Shown here one piece after another: positions 1-7,377 of a stretch of DNA of 39,905 nucleotides. The position numbers and the translations under genes are program-made. Under the pieces are notes generated by a model. That model was not told the DNA's origin. It saw nothing but the letters and a program-made list of their open reading frames with translations, and ran no database searches. The first letter of the stretch is position 1. Every line of letters starts with the position of its first letter. The stretch is taken from the NCBI GenBank assembly GCA_964598275.1, contig CAZRAZ010000003.1, positions 1 to 39,905 on the forward strand, written 5' to 3'. Origin of the DNA: JAHIEZ01 sp964598275. Lineage in GTDB: Bacteria > Patescibacteriota > Microgenomatia > UBA12405.

Positions 1-1
1 G

Positions 2-292
2 GCCCAGCTTGATAAAACCATCCAAGACGCCATTTTCGGCAACGTCGGTTCTCTTGTCTCCTTTGTTATCGGCAATCAGGATGCTTATGTTTTGGAAAAA
101 GAGTTTGGCAAAGACTTCCCCGCCTCTGATCTGGTCAAACTCGGTCGTTATCAAATTATTGCCCGTCTATCAATCGACTCCGAAACCACCAACCCCTTCT
201 ACGCCTACACTCTACCGCCTCTGTCCTGTAAAAACCAAGGTCGCGACAAACTCATCCGTACCTCCCAAGAACGCTGGGGCAAAAAAAAGTAA
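2..292 (+). CDS. C-terminal end of a type IV secretion/conjugation ATPase (partial)
   Basis: The reading frame is open from base 2 and ends at TAA 290-292, giving about 96 residues with no start in the window. The segment reads as an AAA-type DNA-pumping ATPase tail: a motif around DAIFGNVGSLVSFVIG (the region after the Walker B strand), then a EKEFGKDF..DLVKLGRYQ stretch and a FYAYTLPP end. This pattern is typical of the VirD4/TraD-like 'DUF87' ATPases common in CPR genomes, which drive DNA or pilus subunits through the inner membrane. The Walker motifs lie upstream, outside the window, so catalytic competence cannot be judged. The family call is from memory of the pattern. Confidence 0.7.
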   Translation, partial: AQLDKTIQDAIFGNVGSLVSFVIGNQDAYVLEKEFGKDFPASDLVKLGRYQIIARLSIDSETTNPFYAYTLPPLSCKNQGRDKLIRTSQERWGKKK

Positions 293-295
293 AAC

Positions 296-324
296 TTGAC
301 ATCCCGTACGTTTTAACGTACGAT
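296..324 (+). promoter_or_regulatory. TA-module promoter with embedded operator palindrome
   Basis: TTGACA (296-301) and TACGAT (319-324) are 17 bp apart. A perfect inverted repeat, CGTACGTT-TT-AACGTACG (305-322), fills the spacer and enters the -10, the expected place for autorepression by a Phd/RelE complex. Predicted initiation falls at or beside the ATG at 331, so the mRNA would be leaderless. Confidence 0.75.
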
Positions 325-330
325 ATAACT

Positions 331-618
331 ATGAACCAAAATATACCCTCCACTCTTTCTGTCAGCGATGCCAGAATCAACCTATACAATTTAGTCAAAC
401 AGGCCGGCGAAAATTTACGTCAATTTACCATCACTCACAAGGGCAAACCTACAGCTGTAATCATGTCTGCCGAAGAGCTGGAAAGCTGGCAAGAAACCGT
501 CGACATACTAAACGATCCCGAAACCATGAAAAATATTCGTCTGTCTCAAAAACAAATCAAACAAGGCAAAACTGTTGACTTCGAACAAGTAATCAAACAA
601 ATGAATATTAAAATATGA
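331..618 (+). CDS. Phd/YefM-family antitoxin
   Basis: This 95-residue protein has the Phd/YefM layout: an N-terminal DNA-binding part (TLSVSDARINLYNLVKQAGE, then FTITHKGKPTAVIMSAEELESW) followed by a charged helical tail that would wrap the toxin. It should neutralise the toxin encoded next to it and repress the operon through the palindrome at 305-322. The toxin ATG at 615 overlaps this gene's stop as ATGA, so the two are translationally coupled. The start at 331 is the first ATG after a clear promoter and has no Shine-Dalgarno, which suits a leaderless message. A second, different Phd/RelE pair lies at 27380-27918. Confidence 0.85.
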   Translation: MNQNIPSTLSVSDARINLYNLVKQAGENLRQFTITHKGKPTAVIMSAEELESWQETVDILNDPETMKNIRLSQKQIKQGKTVDFEQVIKQMNIKI

Positions 619-863
619 AGCTAGAATTTACAGAGGCCTCCCAAAAACAATTCCAAAAACTACCTCAAAATCAAGTCAAAAAAATAGCCAAGAAAATAAA
701 AAATCTCCAACAAAATCCTCTTTTAGGTAAAAAACTTCAGGGTCAACTAAAAAACTGCTATTCCCTCCGAGCCTGGCCATACAGGATTATCTACCAACTT
801 AACCCAAGCGAAAAAAGAATAATCATCACCGATATTAGTCACCGCCAATCGACCTACAAATAA
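615..863 (+). CDS. RelE/ParE-family toxin
   Basis: The protein has 82 residues, the usual RelE size. It shows the FTEASQKQFQKLPQ start, a helical KIAKKIKNLQQNP region, and a LKNCYSLRAWPYRIIYQL beta core with the conserved Arg-Tyr-Arg-Ile pattern, ending in HRQSTYK where a C-terminal Tyr-type residue is common in mRNA-cleaving relatives. RelE toxins cut mRNA in the ribosomal A site, while ParE relatives poison gyrase; sequence alone does not decide here, though the short basic form and the HR..TYK tail favour RelE. It overlaps the antitoxin by 4 bp. Confidence 0.8.
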   Translation: MKLEFTEASQKQFQKLPQNQVKKIAKKIKNLQQNPLLGKKLQGQLKNCYSLRAWPYRIIYQLNPSEKRIIITDISHRQSTYK

Positions 864-864
864 A

Positions 865-2886
865 CTACGGTTTTTTCCAACCTGCCCATTTGCACCTCGG
901 ATACTTACTGCACCCAAAAAACTTTCTCCCTTTCTTGGTTTTTTTCACCACCGCCCTGGCTTTACAATCCGGACACTTAAACCCCGCCCATTCCATCAAC
1001 GGTTCTGTGTGCTTGCACTCCGGAAACCGGTCACAGCTGATAAACTTGCCAAATCTTCCCAATCTAATCACCAATTCTCCTTTTTTGCACTCCGGACACC
1101 TTCGGCCTGCCTTTTCTGTCTCCACCTTCACCCTTTTCGACTCCTTTTCCACCTTTTTAACTTTAACCGAAAACCCCTTCCAAAAACTTTTTATCATTTT
1201 TTTCCACTTTAATTTTCCCATAGCTACTCTGTCAAGATCCTCTTCCATTTCCGCCGTAAACGGCAAAGACATAATCGCCGAAAAATTCGTTACCAGGAAC
1301 TTATTGCTGGCCACTCCCAAAACCGTCGGTTTAAATTTCCCCTCTTCTTTTGTCACATATTGTCTGACCTGAATAGTCGAAATAATCGGCGCATAAGTAC
1401 TCGGTCGGCCGATTCCCTGTCTTTCCAAACAGCGCACCAAAGAAGCGTCATTATAACGTGGTGGCGGACTGGTTTCGGCCTCTATGCCTGTCACTTCTTT
1501 CTTTGGCAATTTCTCTCCTTTGCTCAATTTTGGCAACAATTGATCCTCATGTTTTTCTCCGCTGATTTTCAAAAAGCCATCGAATAACATTCTTACTCCA
1601 GATGCTCTAAATAATCCTGTTCCATTGGATAAATCAACAGTTGTATTTTCTACTCTCGCCGCTGTCGCTTGGGTTGCTACCGCTCTTTTCCAAATCATTT
1701 GATACAATTTTTCCTCGCGTGGCCCCATTCCATTTCCACTCCTAACTTCCACCCTGGTCGGTCTGATTGCCTCGTGGGCCTCTTGAGCATTTTTCGACCT
1801 ATTTTTATAATATCGGGGTTTTTCCACCACATATTCCTTGCCGTATGTCCGAAAAATAAAAGTCGAGAATTGACCCATCGCCTTTTCCGACAAATAAAGC
1901 GAATCGGTCCGATGATAAGTAATCAAACCTTTTTCATACAACTGCTGAGCTACACTCATTGTTTGCCTGCCCGACCAACCCATTCTCGCTGCCGCCACCT
2001 GTTGCAATTTTGAAGTAGTAAAAGCCGGCGCCGGTTGTCGTCTGCTGGCTTTAGACAGCACCCTTTCTACCTTAAATTCTTTTTGCAAAGATTTTAAAAA
2101 AGCCTCTACTTGAACCTTTTTGCCAAAAATCGACCGACTGTAATTATAACTGCCGTCAAACAGGTCTATTTTTTTGTTTTCAATAAATTTTTTACCAAAA
2201 ACCTCCACCAAATCAGCTTCAAATTTACTCTTGCCTTTAGTCAAACTTGCCGTTATCCTAAAAAACTTTTCCTGGCTAAATTTCTCTATTTCCACCTCTC
2301 TTTCGCACACCAACCTTACCGCCACCGATTGCACCCGTCCTGCCGACAAACCCCGCCTTACCTTTTTCCACAACACCGGCGACAAACTATAACCCACCGC
2401 CCGATCCAACACTCTTCTCCCCTGCTGGGCTGATACCAAATTCATATCAATTTTACCCGCTTTACCTATTGCCTCCTCTATTGCCTCCGCCGTAATCTCG
2501 TGAAACACTACCCTTTTAAATTTGACAATTGGAACTTGTTTATTGAATTTCGTTTGTTTCTTGGAATTTGGTCCATTGGAATTTGCCAATATCCATTGGC
2601 AGTGCCAGGCAATCGCTTCTCCTTCCCGATCGGGGTCTGTTGCCAACAGAATTTCTCCCGCCCCTTTCGCTTCTTGCTTTAATTGCGCCACCACCTTACT
2701 TTTATCCATATCTATCACATAATCTACCTTTATATCCCCATCCAGATCTACCCCCATTCTCGATTTTGGTAAATCCCGCAAATGCCCCACCGTCGCCACC
2801 ACCTTATAGTTTTTTCCCAAAAAACGCTTAATTGTTTTTGCCTTGGTCGGCGACTCCACCACCAAAAGTTTTGTCATATCTGCCAT
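865..2886 (-). CDS. topA: DNA topoisomerase I
   Basis: This type IA topoisomerase of 673 residues relaxes negative supercoils. The N-terminal Toprim domain carries KLLVVESPTKAKTI and the metal motif D84-P-D86-R-E88 (ATDPDREGEAIAWH). The catalytic tyrosine lies in GLITYHRTDS near residue 320. The C-terminus has two four-Cys zinc modules (CPECKKGE...CDRFPEC and CPDCKARA...CSKYPRC), fewer than in E. coli, which explains the shorter length. The start is ambiguous between ATG 2886 and the in-frame ATG three codons later (MTKLLVVES). A -10-like GATAGT ends 5 nt before the first ATG. The gene runs toward the TA operon and its stop is 2 bp from the toxin end. Confidence 0.97.
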   Translation of the reverse strand: MADMTKLLVVESPTKAKTIKRFLGKNYKVVATVGHLRDLPKSRMGVDLDGDIKVDYVIDMDKSKVVAQLKQEAKGAGEILLATDPDREGEAIAWHCQWILANSNGPNSKKQTKFNKQVPIVKFKRVVFHEITAEAIEEAIGKAGKIDMNLVSAQQGRRVLDRAVGYSLSPVLWKKVRRGLSAGRVQSVAVRLVCEREVEIEKFSQEKFFRITASLTKGKSKFEADLVEVFGKKFIENKKIDLFDGSYNYSRSIFGKKVQVEAFLKSLQKEFKVERVLSKASRRQPAPAFTTSKLQQVAAARMGWSGRQTMSVAQQLYEKGLITYHRTDSLYLSEKAMGQFSTFIFRTYGKEYVVEKPRYYKNRSKNAQEAHEAIRPTRVEVRSGNGMGPREEKLYQMIWKRAVATQATAARVENTTVDLSNGTGLFRASGVRMLFDGFLKISGEKHEDQLLPKLSKGEKLPKKEVTGIEAETSPPPRYNDASLVRCLERQGIGRPSTYAPIISTIQVRQYVTKEEGKFKPTVLGVASNKFLVTNFSAIMSLPFTAEMEEDLDRVAMGKLKWKKMIKSFWKGFSVKVKKVEKESKRVKVETEKAGRRCPECKKGELVIRLGRFGKFISCDRFPECKHTEPLMEWAGFKCPDCKARAVVKKTKKGRKFFGCSKYPRCKWAGWKKP

Positions 2887-2946
2887 TGTTTACTATCCTA
2901 TCACCCTTGTCAATCACCAAACCAAGCAAAAATGTTACAATCGTTC

Positions 2947-3129
2947 ATGACCAAAGATCTTTTTATGGGCAAAAAAAACAAATGGATTGCTCTCGCTCCA
3001 GACAAAAAAACCATTATTGCCGTTGCCAACACCATAGAAGAACTATCCCAAAAAATCGGCTCAAAAAACACTGATCAAAAAATTACTTTTCTAAACGTCC
3101 CCCCCGCCAACACCTCACTTTCATTGTAA
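2947..3129 (+). CDS. DUF5678-like small protein
   Basis: This is a small protein of about 60 residues beginning MTKDLFMGKKNKWIALAPD. The KWIALAPDKKTIIAVANTIEEL core and the ending (TFLNVPPANTSLSL) match what I remember of DUF5678 proteins, which are often found beside retropepsin-like genes in CPR bacteria and archaea; function unknown. The start at 2947 is chosen because an extended -10, TGTTACAAT (2933-2941), ends 5 nt upstream; an in-frame ATG at 2932 would overlap that promoter and one at 2965 is also possible. The next frame (3136) starts 6 nt after the stop, so the two are probably co-transcribed. Confidence 0.6.
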   Translation: MTKDLFMGKKNKWIALAPDKKTIIAVANTIEELSQKIGSKNTDQKITFLNVPPANTSLSL

Positions 3130-3135
3130 GTCGTC

Positions 3136-3515
3136 ATGATAAAAATACCGTCAAAAGATATTTTCCAGAAGCTGGCATTCGTTTAAATTACAAACATAAA
3201 ATTTCTCCCCAAACAATCAACGCCGTTTTTGATTCCGGCTCAAATATAAATCTTTTTCACTCATATTTCGGAAAACAACTTGGCATTAACGTCAAAAAAG
3301 GTAAGCTGTATCAAATCCAAGGTATTGGTAATATAAAAATACCAACCTATCAACATCAAATAGAAATATATGTTGAAGATTTTGGACCCTTTAAAACCAC
3401 TGTTAACTTTTCAGATTATCAAAATTTCTTACAAATCATCGGTAGAAACACTTTCGAGTTCTTTCAAAAAGTTACTTTCAAAGAAAAAGCAAAAATTCTC
3501 GAGCTAACAAAATAA
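3136..3515 (+). pseudogene. Retropepsin-like aspartic protease, frameshifted
   Basis: From ATG 3136 the frame reads MIKIPSK and then runs into a stop (3187-3189 region), but moving back one base at the A-run 3153-3156 joins it to a long frame ending at TAA 3513. The joined product has about 127 residues: RYFPEAGIRL, then INAVFDSGSNINLFHSYFGK (the D-[ST]-G catalytic motif with the usual following hydrophobic strand), a GIGNIKI flap-like segment and a IIGRNTFEFFQKVTF end. This is the pattern of single-domain retropepsins, which work as dimers. The simplest explanation is loss of one A from a run of five, either a real mutation or an assembly error. No slippery heptamer or downstream structure supports programmed frameshifting. 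Confidence 0.7.
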
Positions 3516-3554
3516 TCACCCTTGTCAATCACCTATTTCTGCAATACACCTTTT

Positions 3555-4418
3555 CTATCTTCCACCCCACCCCGCCGGCAATCCTCTTGCTTGTCCAATC
3601 TCTCTAAACAACCGCCTCGTCTCTTCTCCCATTGCCGAAATATCTCTTTCGTTTAAACTGGTAATGTTCATTCTCTGATTCCCTCTCTCTCTGTTTCTCA
3701 ACAAACATCCTCTCAACCGACCTAAAAAATTTTTTAAATGCTGCTGATTGCTCTCTGACAAACCCGCCGCTTGCGTCTTATCCAACTCCTCCACGTTTCG
3801 TCTCACTATCCCCTGCTCAAGAGCTACGGCAAAGCTTTTCAAATCAGGCGCGCCTGCTCTAATCCCCATATAAACCTCACTTAAAATCTCCATCGCTTCT
3901 CTATATTTTTTCAGCACTTCTTCCTGTCTTGCCGCTTGCTCATCAATCAACAATCCAAACGCCGCTTCAATCCTCTGCCTTCCACCTCGCCACCCGCCTT
4001 CAAATCCGTCTGTTTTTTCTTCAACGCCAGCCCTAAGATCCGCTAACTCCTTTTTTGACTTCTCGCATCTTTGGAGAATCGTCGACCCTTCGGCCTGCTC
4101 AACTCCCCTATACCTCAACCTTACCTTCTCGGCACTAACATTTTCCTCCACCGCAACATACGAATCTGGTATTGTTCTCCTGAATAACCTCACTACCCCG
4201 ATACCCCCTTCTCCCTCTACCGCCGTCAAAAAATACCCGGCCACCTCTTCTGTTTGACAACCCACCACTTGCTTTGTTCTGTTTGCTATCTCCCCAACCC
4301 TTTCATCGTCTTTTCCCAACACTTCCACCAACTTTCTTTTATAATCTTCAAGTTGTTCCGGTGTCAAACTCCTCACCGACGAAACCCCAGGCTCTCCCCT
4401 CTTCAATTCTCCATTCAT
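3555..4418 (-). CDS. Uncharacterised soluble protein (287 aa)
   Basis: I do not recognise this protein. It has no signal peptide or membrane segment. It is highly charged with long predicted helices in its second half (about residues 115-280, rich in Glu, Lys, Arg and Ala), which may form coiled coils. The N-terminal third contains an RSLTPEQLEDYKRKLVEVLG segment. The start ATG 4418 follows an extended -10, TGCTATCAT (4432-4424 on this strand), by 5 nt, so it has its own leaderless promoter although it lies 47 bp downstream of the PBP2 stop. Its position after mreB-pbp2 hints at a cell-envelope link, but that is only context. Confidence 0.75.
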   Translation of the reverse strand: MNGELKRGEPGVSSVRSLTPEQLEDYKRKLVEVLGKDDERVGEIANRTKQVVGCQTEEVAGYFLTAVEGEGGIGVVRLFRRTIPDSYVAVEENVSAEKVRLRYRGVEQAEGSTILQRCEKSKKELADLRAGVEEKTDGFEGGWRGGRQRIEAAFGLLIDEQAARQEEVLKKYREAMEILSEVYMGIRAGAPDLKSFAVALEQGIVRRNVEELDKTQAAGLSESNQQHLKNFLGRLRGCLLRNRERGNQRMNITSLNERDISAMGEETRRLFREIGQARGLPAGWGGR

Positions 4419-4465
4419 AAATTATGATAGCATGGCCGCAATTAATAACCCTCGAGGTTGATTTT

Positions 4466-6118
4466 TCACTCTCCTATCACGTCTTTATCATATCTTGGTA
4501 CCACTGTTTGAGGCTCATCAAACCACTCTTTTAATATATCTCCCACCATCGGCGCCGCCACGTCACTACCCTCTCCACCCCGCTCCACCAACACCGTTAT
4601 CGACACCTCCGGATTATCGCTCGGCCCAAAAGCCGTCAACCAGGCATGCGTATCCTTACTGCCATCCCCCACCTCCGCCGTTCCCGTTTTACACGCCAAG
4701 CTGGTCTTAAAATTAAACAAAGGCCAGGCCGTTCCCCCGCTCATACACGCCTGTTTCATTCCTTCCTTTACCAAAGCCAAATTACCCTTATCTATTCCCA
4801 AATCAACACAATTTTCTTTTCCCTCCTCAAGCAAACTCATCCGGCACCTTTTCCCGCCATTGGCAATCACATTGGTCATCATATTAACCTGCAAAGGTGT
4901 CACCAATAAATCTCCCTGTCCAATTGATAAATGATAAGTGTTACCCAAATACCAATCCTCTCCTTTTACTCTTTCTTTCCACTCCGGATCCGGCACTACT
5001 CCGGTAAGCTCACCCGTTAGTTCTATGCCCGTTTTTTCCCCCAAACCAAACCTACCGGCCCACCCAGAAATCCTCTCCACTCCCAAACTTTCTCCCAACC
5101 GATAAAAAAATATGTCATTTGATCTCTTTATTCCGGCAACCACATTCACCATCCCCTCAGTTCCCCCGCCCTTATTCCACAACCAGTTGGTATAGCTCCA
5201 TTCTCCTATCCTGATAAACCCCGTATCTTCAAACTCGCTTTGTTCGTCTATCACTCCCGACTCCAAACCGGCCGTTGCCATTACTATCTTAAACACCGAC
5301 CCCGGTTGATAAATTGAAGCCACGGCTCGATTTAATAGCGGCCGATTTTCCCCATCAGCTAAATATGCCGAGACCATCTCGGCATCCCGCTGGTAAGAAA
5401 AATTATTAGCATCAAAAGACGGCGTCGACACCAAAGCAATAATTTTTCCTGTCGACGGTTCACTTATTATCACTACAATTTTCTTCTTATATTCCGATAC
5501 CATTTTATATATCTTTTCCTGCCAAAAAGCATCAATACTTAAACGCAAATCCTTTCCTTCCTCCGGTTCTGCTCTCCCCAATTCCCGTACATATTCACCC
5601 TTAGCATCCACCTCTATCAATCTCCTGCCATCCTTGCCTGCCAACACACAATCCATTTCTTTTTCCACCCCCATTCTGCCCACCAACATTTCTGCTGTCA
5701 ATCTCTCTCCACAAACCCCTTCTCCCACCTCGTCTTCTTCGGTTTTTCCCAAATAACCAGTTAGAAATGAAGTCGATTCTCCATAAGGATAAAATCTTTT
5801 CAGCTCGTATGCCAAATCCCTGCCCTCAAATTTAAATCCATCAAAATCACCCACTCCTTCGTATAATTTATTGCCTTTATCGTCAACTTTAAAATATTGA
5901 TAAACACTTTTTGCCAACACTCTACCCTTACTATCATATATAGTTCCTCTAGCCGCCGGAATTGTCTGTTCAAATATTTTATTATCCCAAGCCCGCATTT
6001 TAAAATAAGCCCCTTTAATCAAAGTTAAATTCAAAACCCCTCCGGCCAACAACAAAAAACTTACTATTAATCCCAAACAAAACAACCAATACTTCCAAGA
6101 CAAATCCGCCTCACTCAT
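4466..6118 (-). CDS. mrdA: Penicillin-binding protein 2-like transpeptidase
   Basis: This 550-residue class B PBP crosslinks peptidoglycan during side-wall growth. One N-terminal membrane helix (about residues 10-33) is followed by a pedestal domain with ARGTIYDSKGRVLA (56-69). The transpeptidase domain has all three active-site motifs: SVFK (Ser274 to Lys277), SND (333-335) and KTGT (477-480). The paired mreB upstream overlaps it by 4 bp, which points to an elongation (PBP2) role rather than division (FtsI). The length is below the usual 600-650, mainly in the pedestal. A second, FtsI-type enzyme could exist elsewhere, so the symbol is a context-based choice. Confidence 0.88.
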   Translation of the reverse strand: MSEADLSWKYWLFCLGLIVSFLLLAGGVLNLTLIKGAYFKMRAWDNKIFEQTIPAARGTIYDSKGRVLAKSVYQYFKVDDKGNKLYEGVGDFDGFKFEGRDLAYELKRFYPYGESTSFLTGYLGKTEEDEVGEGVCGERLTAEMLVGRMGVEKEMDCVLAGKDGRRLIEVDAKGEYVRELGRAEPEEGKDLRLSIDAFWQEKIYKMVSEYKKKIVVIISEPSTGKIIALVSTPSFDANNFSYQRDAEMVSAYLADGENRPLLNRAVASIYQPGSVFKIVMATAGLESGVIDEQSEFEDTGFIRIGEWSYTNWLWNKGGGTEGMVNVVAGIKRSNDIFFYRLGESLGVERISGWAGRFGLGEKTGIELTGELTGVVPDPEWKERVKGEDWYLGNTYHLSIGQGDLLVTPLQVNMMTNVIANGGKRCRMSLLEEGKENCVDLGIDKGNLALVKEGMKQACMSGGTAWPLFNFKTSLACKTGTAEVGDGSKDTHAWLTAFGPSDNPEVSITVLVERGGEGSDVAAPMVGDILKEWFDEPQTVVPRYDKDVIGE

Positions 6119-7230
6119 TCCCCATACCCCGATATTAAATTTATCTTTTCTAATAAATTTTTATCAGCAATCACTTCTCCCGTCCCCTTAACCACACACA
6201 AACTGGCATCTTCCGCTACCCTAACCGTCACTCCGGTTCCCCTTTCAATCATCTTGTCTAAACCCGACAACATTGCTCCCCCGCCCACCAATACCACTCC
6301 TCTTTTTAAAACGTCCTCCATCAATTCCGGCGCCGTTTCGTCTAATACCCTTGCCACTGTTTTCACTATCTTTTCCACTAACATCGACATCGCCTCTCTT
6401 ACCTCCGTATCCGAAAGATTAATACTTCTAGGTAAGCCGGTCTCCAAATCCCTGCCTCTAACCAAAAATTGTTTTTTCTTTTTACCCTCTCCGGTCAAAT
6501 CGCCAATCTCAATTTTCACTCTCTCTGCCGTCAAACTACCAATCAACAAGCCATATTTCATCTTAACGTAATTGACAATTGCCTCATCAAAATCAATTCC
6601 GCCCACATCTATACTTTTCCCCACCACCACTCCACCCATCGACACCACATTAACTTCCGTCTTTCCTCCACCCACATCAACAATCACCAATCCTGCCGAT
6701 CTTTCCATCGGCAATCCCAAACCCGCCGCCGCCAATACCGCCTGTTCCAAAAGCATTACTCTTCTGGCTCCCGATTTTTTAAATATGGCCTTTATCGCCC
6801 TCTTTTGCACATCGGTAATCCCGCTTGGTACTCCCACCACCACCCTTGGTTTTAAAATTTTGGGGTATTTGCTGGGAATTTCATAAATTAATTTTAGATA
6901 ATAAGAAATAATCTCCTCCGCCGCCTCCAAATCGGCAATCAAACCTCTTTTTATCGGCCACACCACTTCAATCCTCTGTGGTTCCCGACTCATCATTTCC
7001 TTGGCCCTAAAACCATAAGCAATTGACTTGCCATATACAGCCTTCGGCGCCGACAATCCCGTCCATCGCTTTTTTTTGATTCTGGCCAGCACCATTGGCT
7101 CATCAATCACCACTCCTCGATCAGCTAAATAGACTAAACTATTGGAACTTCCCATATCCACCCCGATATCCCAACCCAGATCCGCTACCAAATCCTCCCA
7201 CCTTTCTTTCCATCCACATTTTTTCCTCAC
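6115..7230 (-). CDS. mreB: MreB-type actin-like rod-shape protein
   Basis: The protein has 371 residues and an actin/Hsp70-like ATPase fold. Motifs visible are the phosphate-1 loop DIGVDMGSSNSLVYL, VIDEPMVLA, KRGLIADLEAAEEII, VVGVPSGITDVQKRAI, LVIVDVGGGKTEVNVV (phosphate 2) and VVLVGGGAMLSGLDKMI. It is somewhat longer than usual (about 340) because of a basic, Trp-containing N-terminus (RKKCGWKERWEDL) that could be a membrane anchor. The start is GTG at 7230; a -10-like TAAAAT (7241-7236) ends 5 nt upstream, which supports a leaderless start. Its last 4 bp overlap the PBP2 start, so the two form one elongasome operon. Confidence 0.92.
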   Translation of the reverse strand: MRKKCGWKERWEDLVADLGWDIGVDMGSSNSLVYLADRGVVIDEPMVLARIKKKRWTGLSAPKAVYGKSIAYGFRAKEMMSREPQRIEVVWPIKRGLIADLEAAEEIISYYLKLIYEIPSKYPKILKPRVVVGVPSGITDVQKRAIKAIFKKSGARRVMLLEQAVLAAAGLGLPMERSAGLVIVDVGGGKTEVNVVSMGGVVVGKSIDVGGIDFDEAIVNYVKMKYGLLIGSLTAERVKIEIGDLTGEGKKKKQFLVRGRDLETGLPRSINLSDTEVREAMSMLVEKIVKTVARVLDETAPELMEDVLKRGVVLVGGGAMLSGLDKMIERGTGVTVRVAEDASLCVVKGTGEVIADKNLLEKINLISGYGE

Positions 7231-7269
7231 CCCTAATTTTACCTTAAATTTTACCCTTCAAAACATCGA

Positions 7270-7352
7270 TCGATCAATGTTACCTTTTTTGATGCGAAAT
7301 TGAGCCTGGCAACAGACTCACCAGAGCAGAAAAAAACGGTAACATTGATCGA
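7270..7352. repeat. Long inverted repeat between mreB and the ligase gene
   Basis: TCGATCAATGTTACC (7270-7284) is exactly complementary to 7338-7352. After one mismatch the arms continue as a T-run (7285-7290) and an A-run (7331-7336), and 40 bases lie in the loop. The right arm overlaps the -35 region of the rightward promoter. It could be a regulator-binding pair serving both divergent genes or the base of an RNA hairpin. Confidence 0.7.
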
Positions 7353-7371
7353 CCAAAACAACGGTTATACT
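7345..7371 (+). promoter_or_regulatory. Promoter of the O-antigen ligase-like gene
   Basis: A TATACT -10 box (7366-7371) lies 6 nt before ATG 7378. The best -35 candidate is TTGATC (7345-7350), at a short 15-bp spacing and inside the right arm of the inverted repeat. The mRNA is predicted to start at the ATG. Confidence 0.55.
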
Positions 7372-7377
7372 ACAGTA

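Larger units (their letters stand above)
2900..3533. repeat. 19-bp direct repeats bounding a 0.6-kb cassette
   Basis: ATCACCCTTGTCAATCACC occurs at 2900-2918 and again at 3515-3533. The first copy lies just upstream of topA, the second starts on the last base of the retropepsin-like reading frame. They bracket exactly the DUF5678-like gene and the retropepsin-like gene. This looks like a target duplication or a recombination footprint; I see no terminal inverted repeats or transposase. Confidence 0.7.

Noticed and set aside
3136..3189. Programmed -1 frameshifting in the retropepsin-like gene
   Set aside because: The A-run context (TCAAAAG) is not a slippery heptamer in frame and no pseudoknot is visible, so a one-base loss is simpler.
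7300..7377. TTG start for the ligase gene
   Set aside because: It would place the promoter and inverted repeat in the coding sequence, and the added residues are hydrophilic and not typical; ATG 7378 follows a clear -10.
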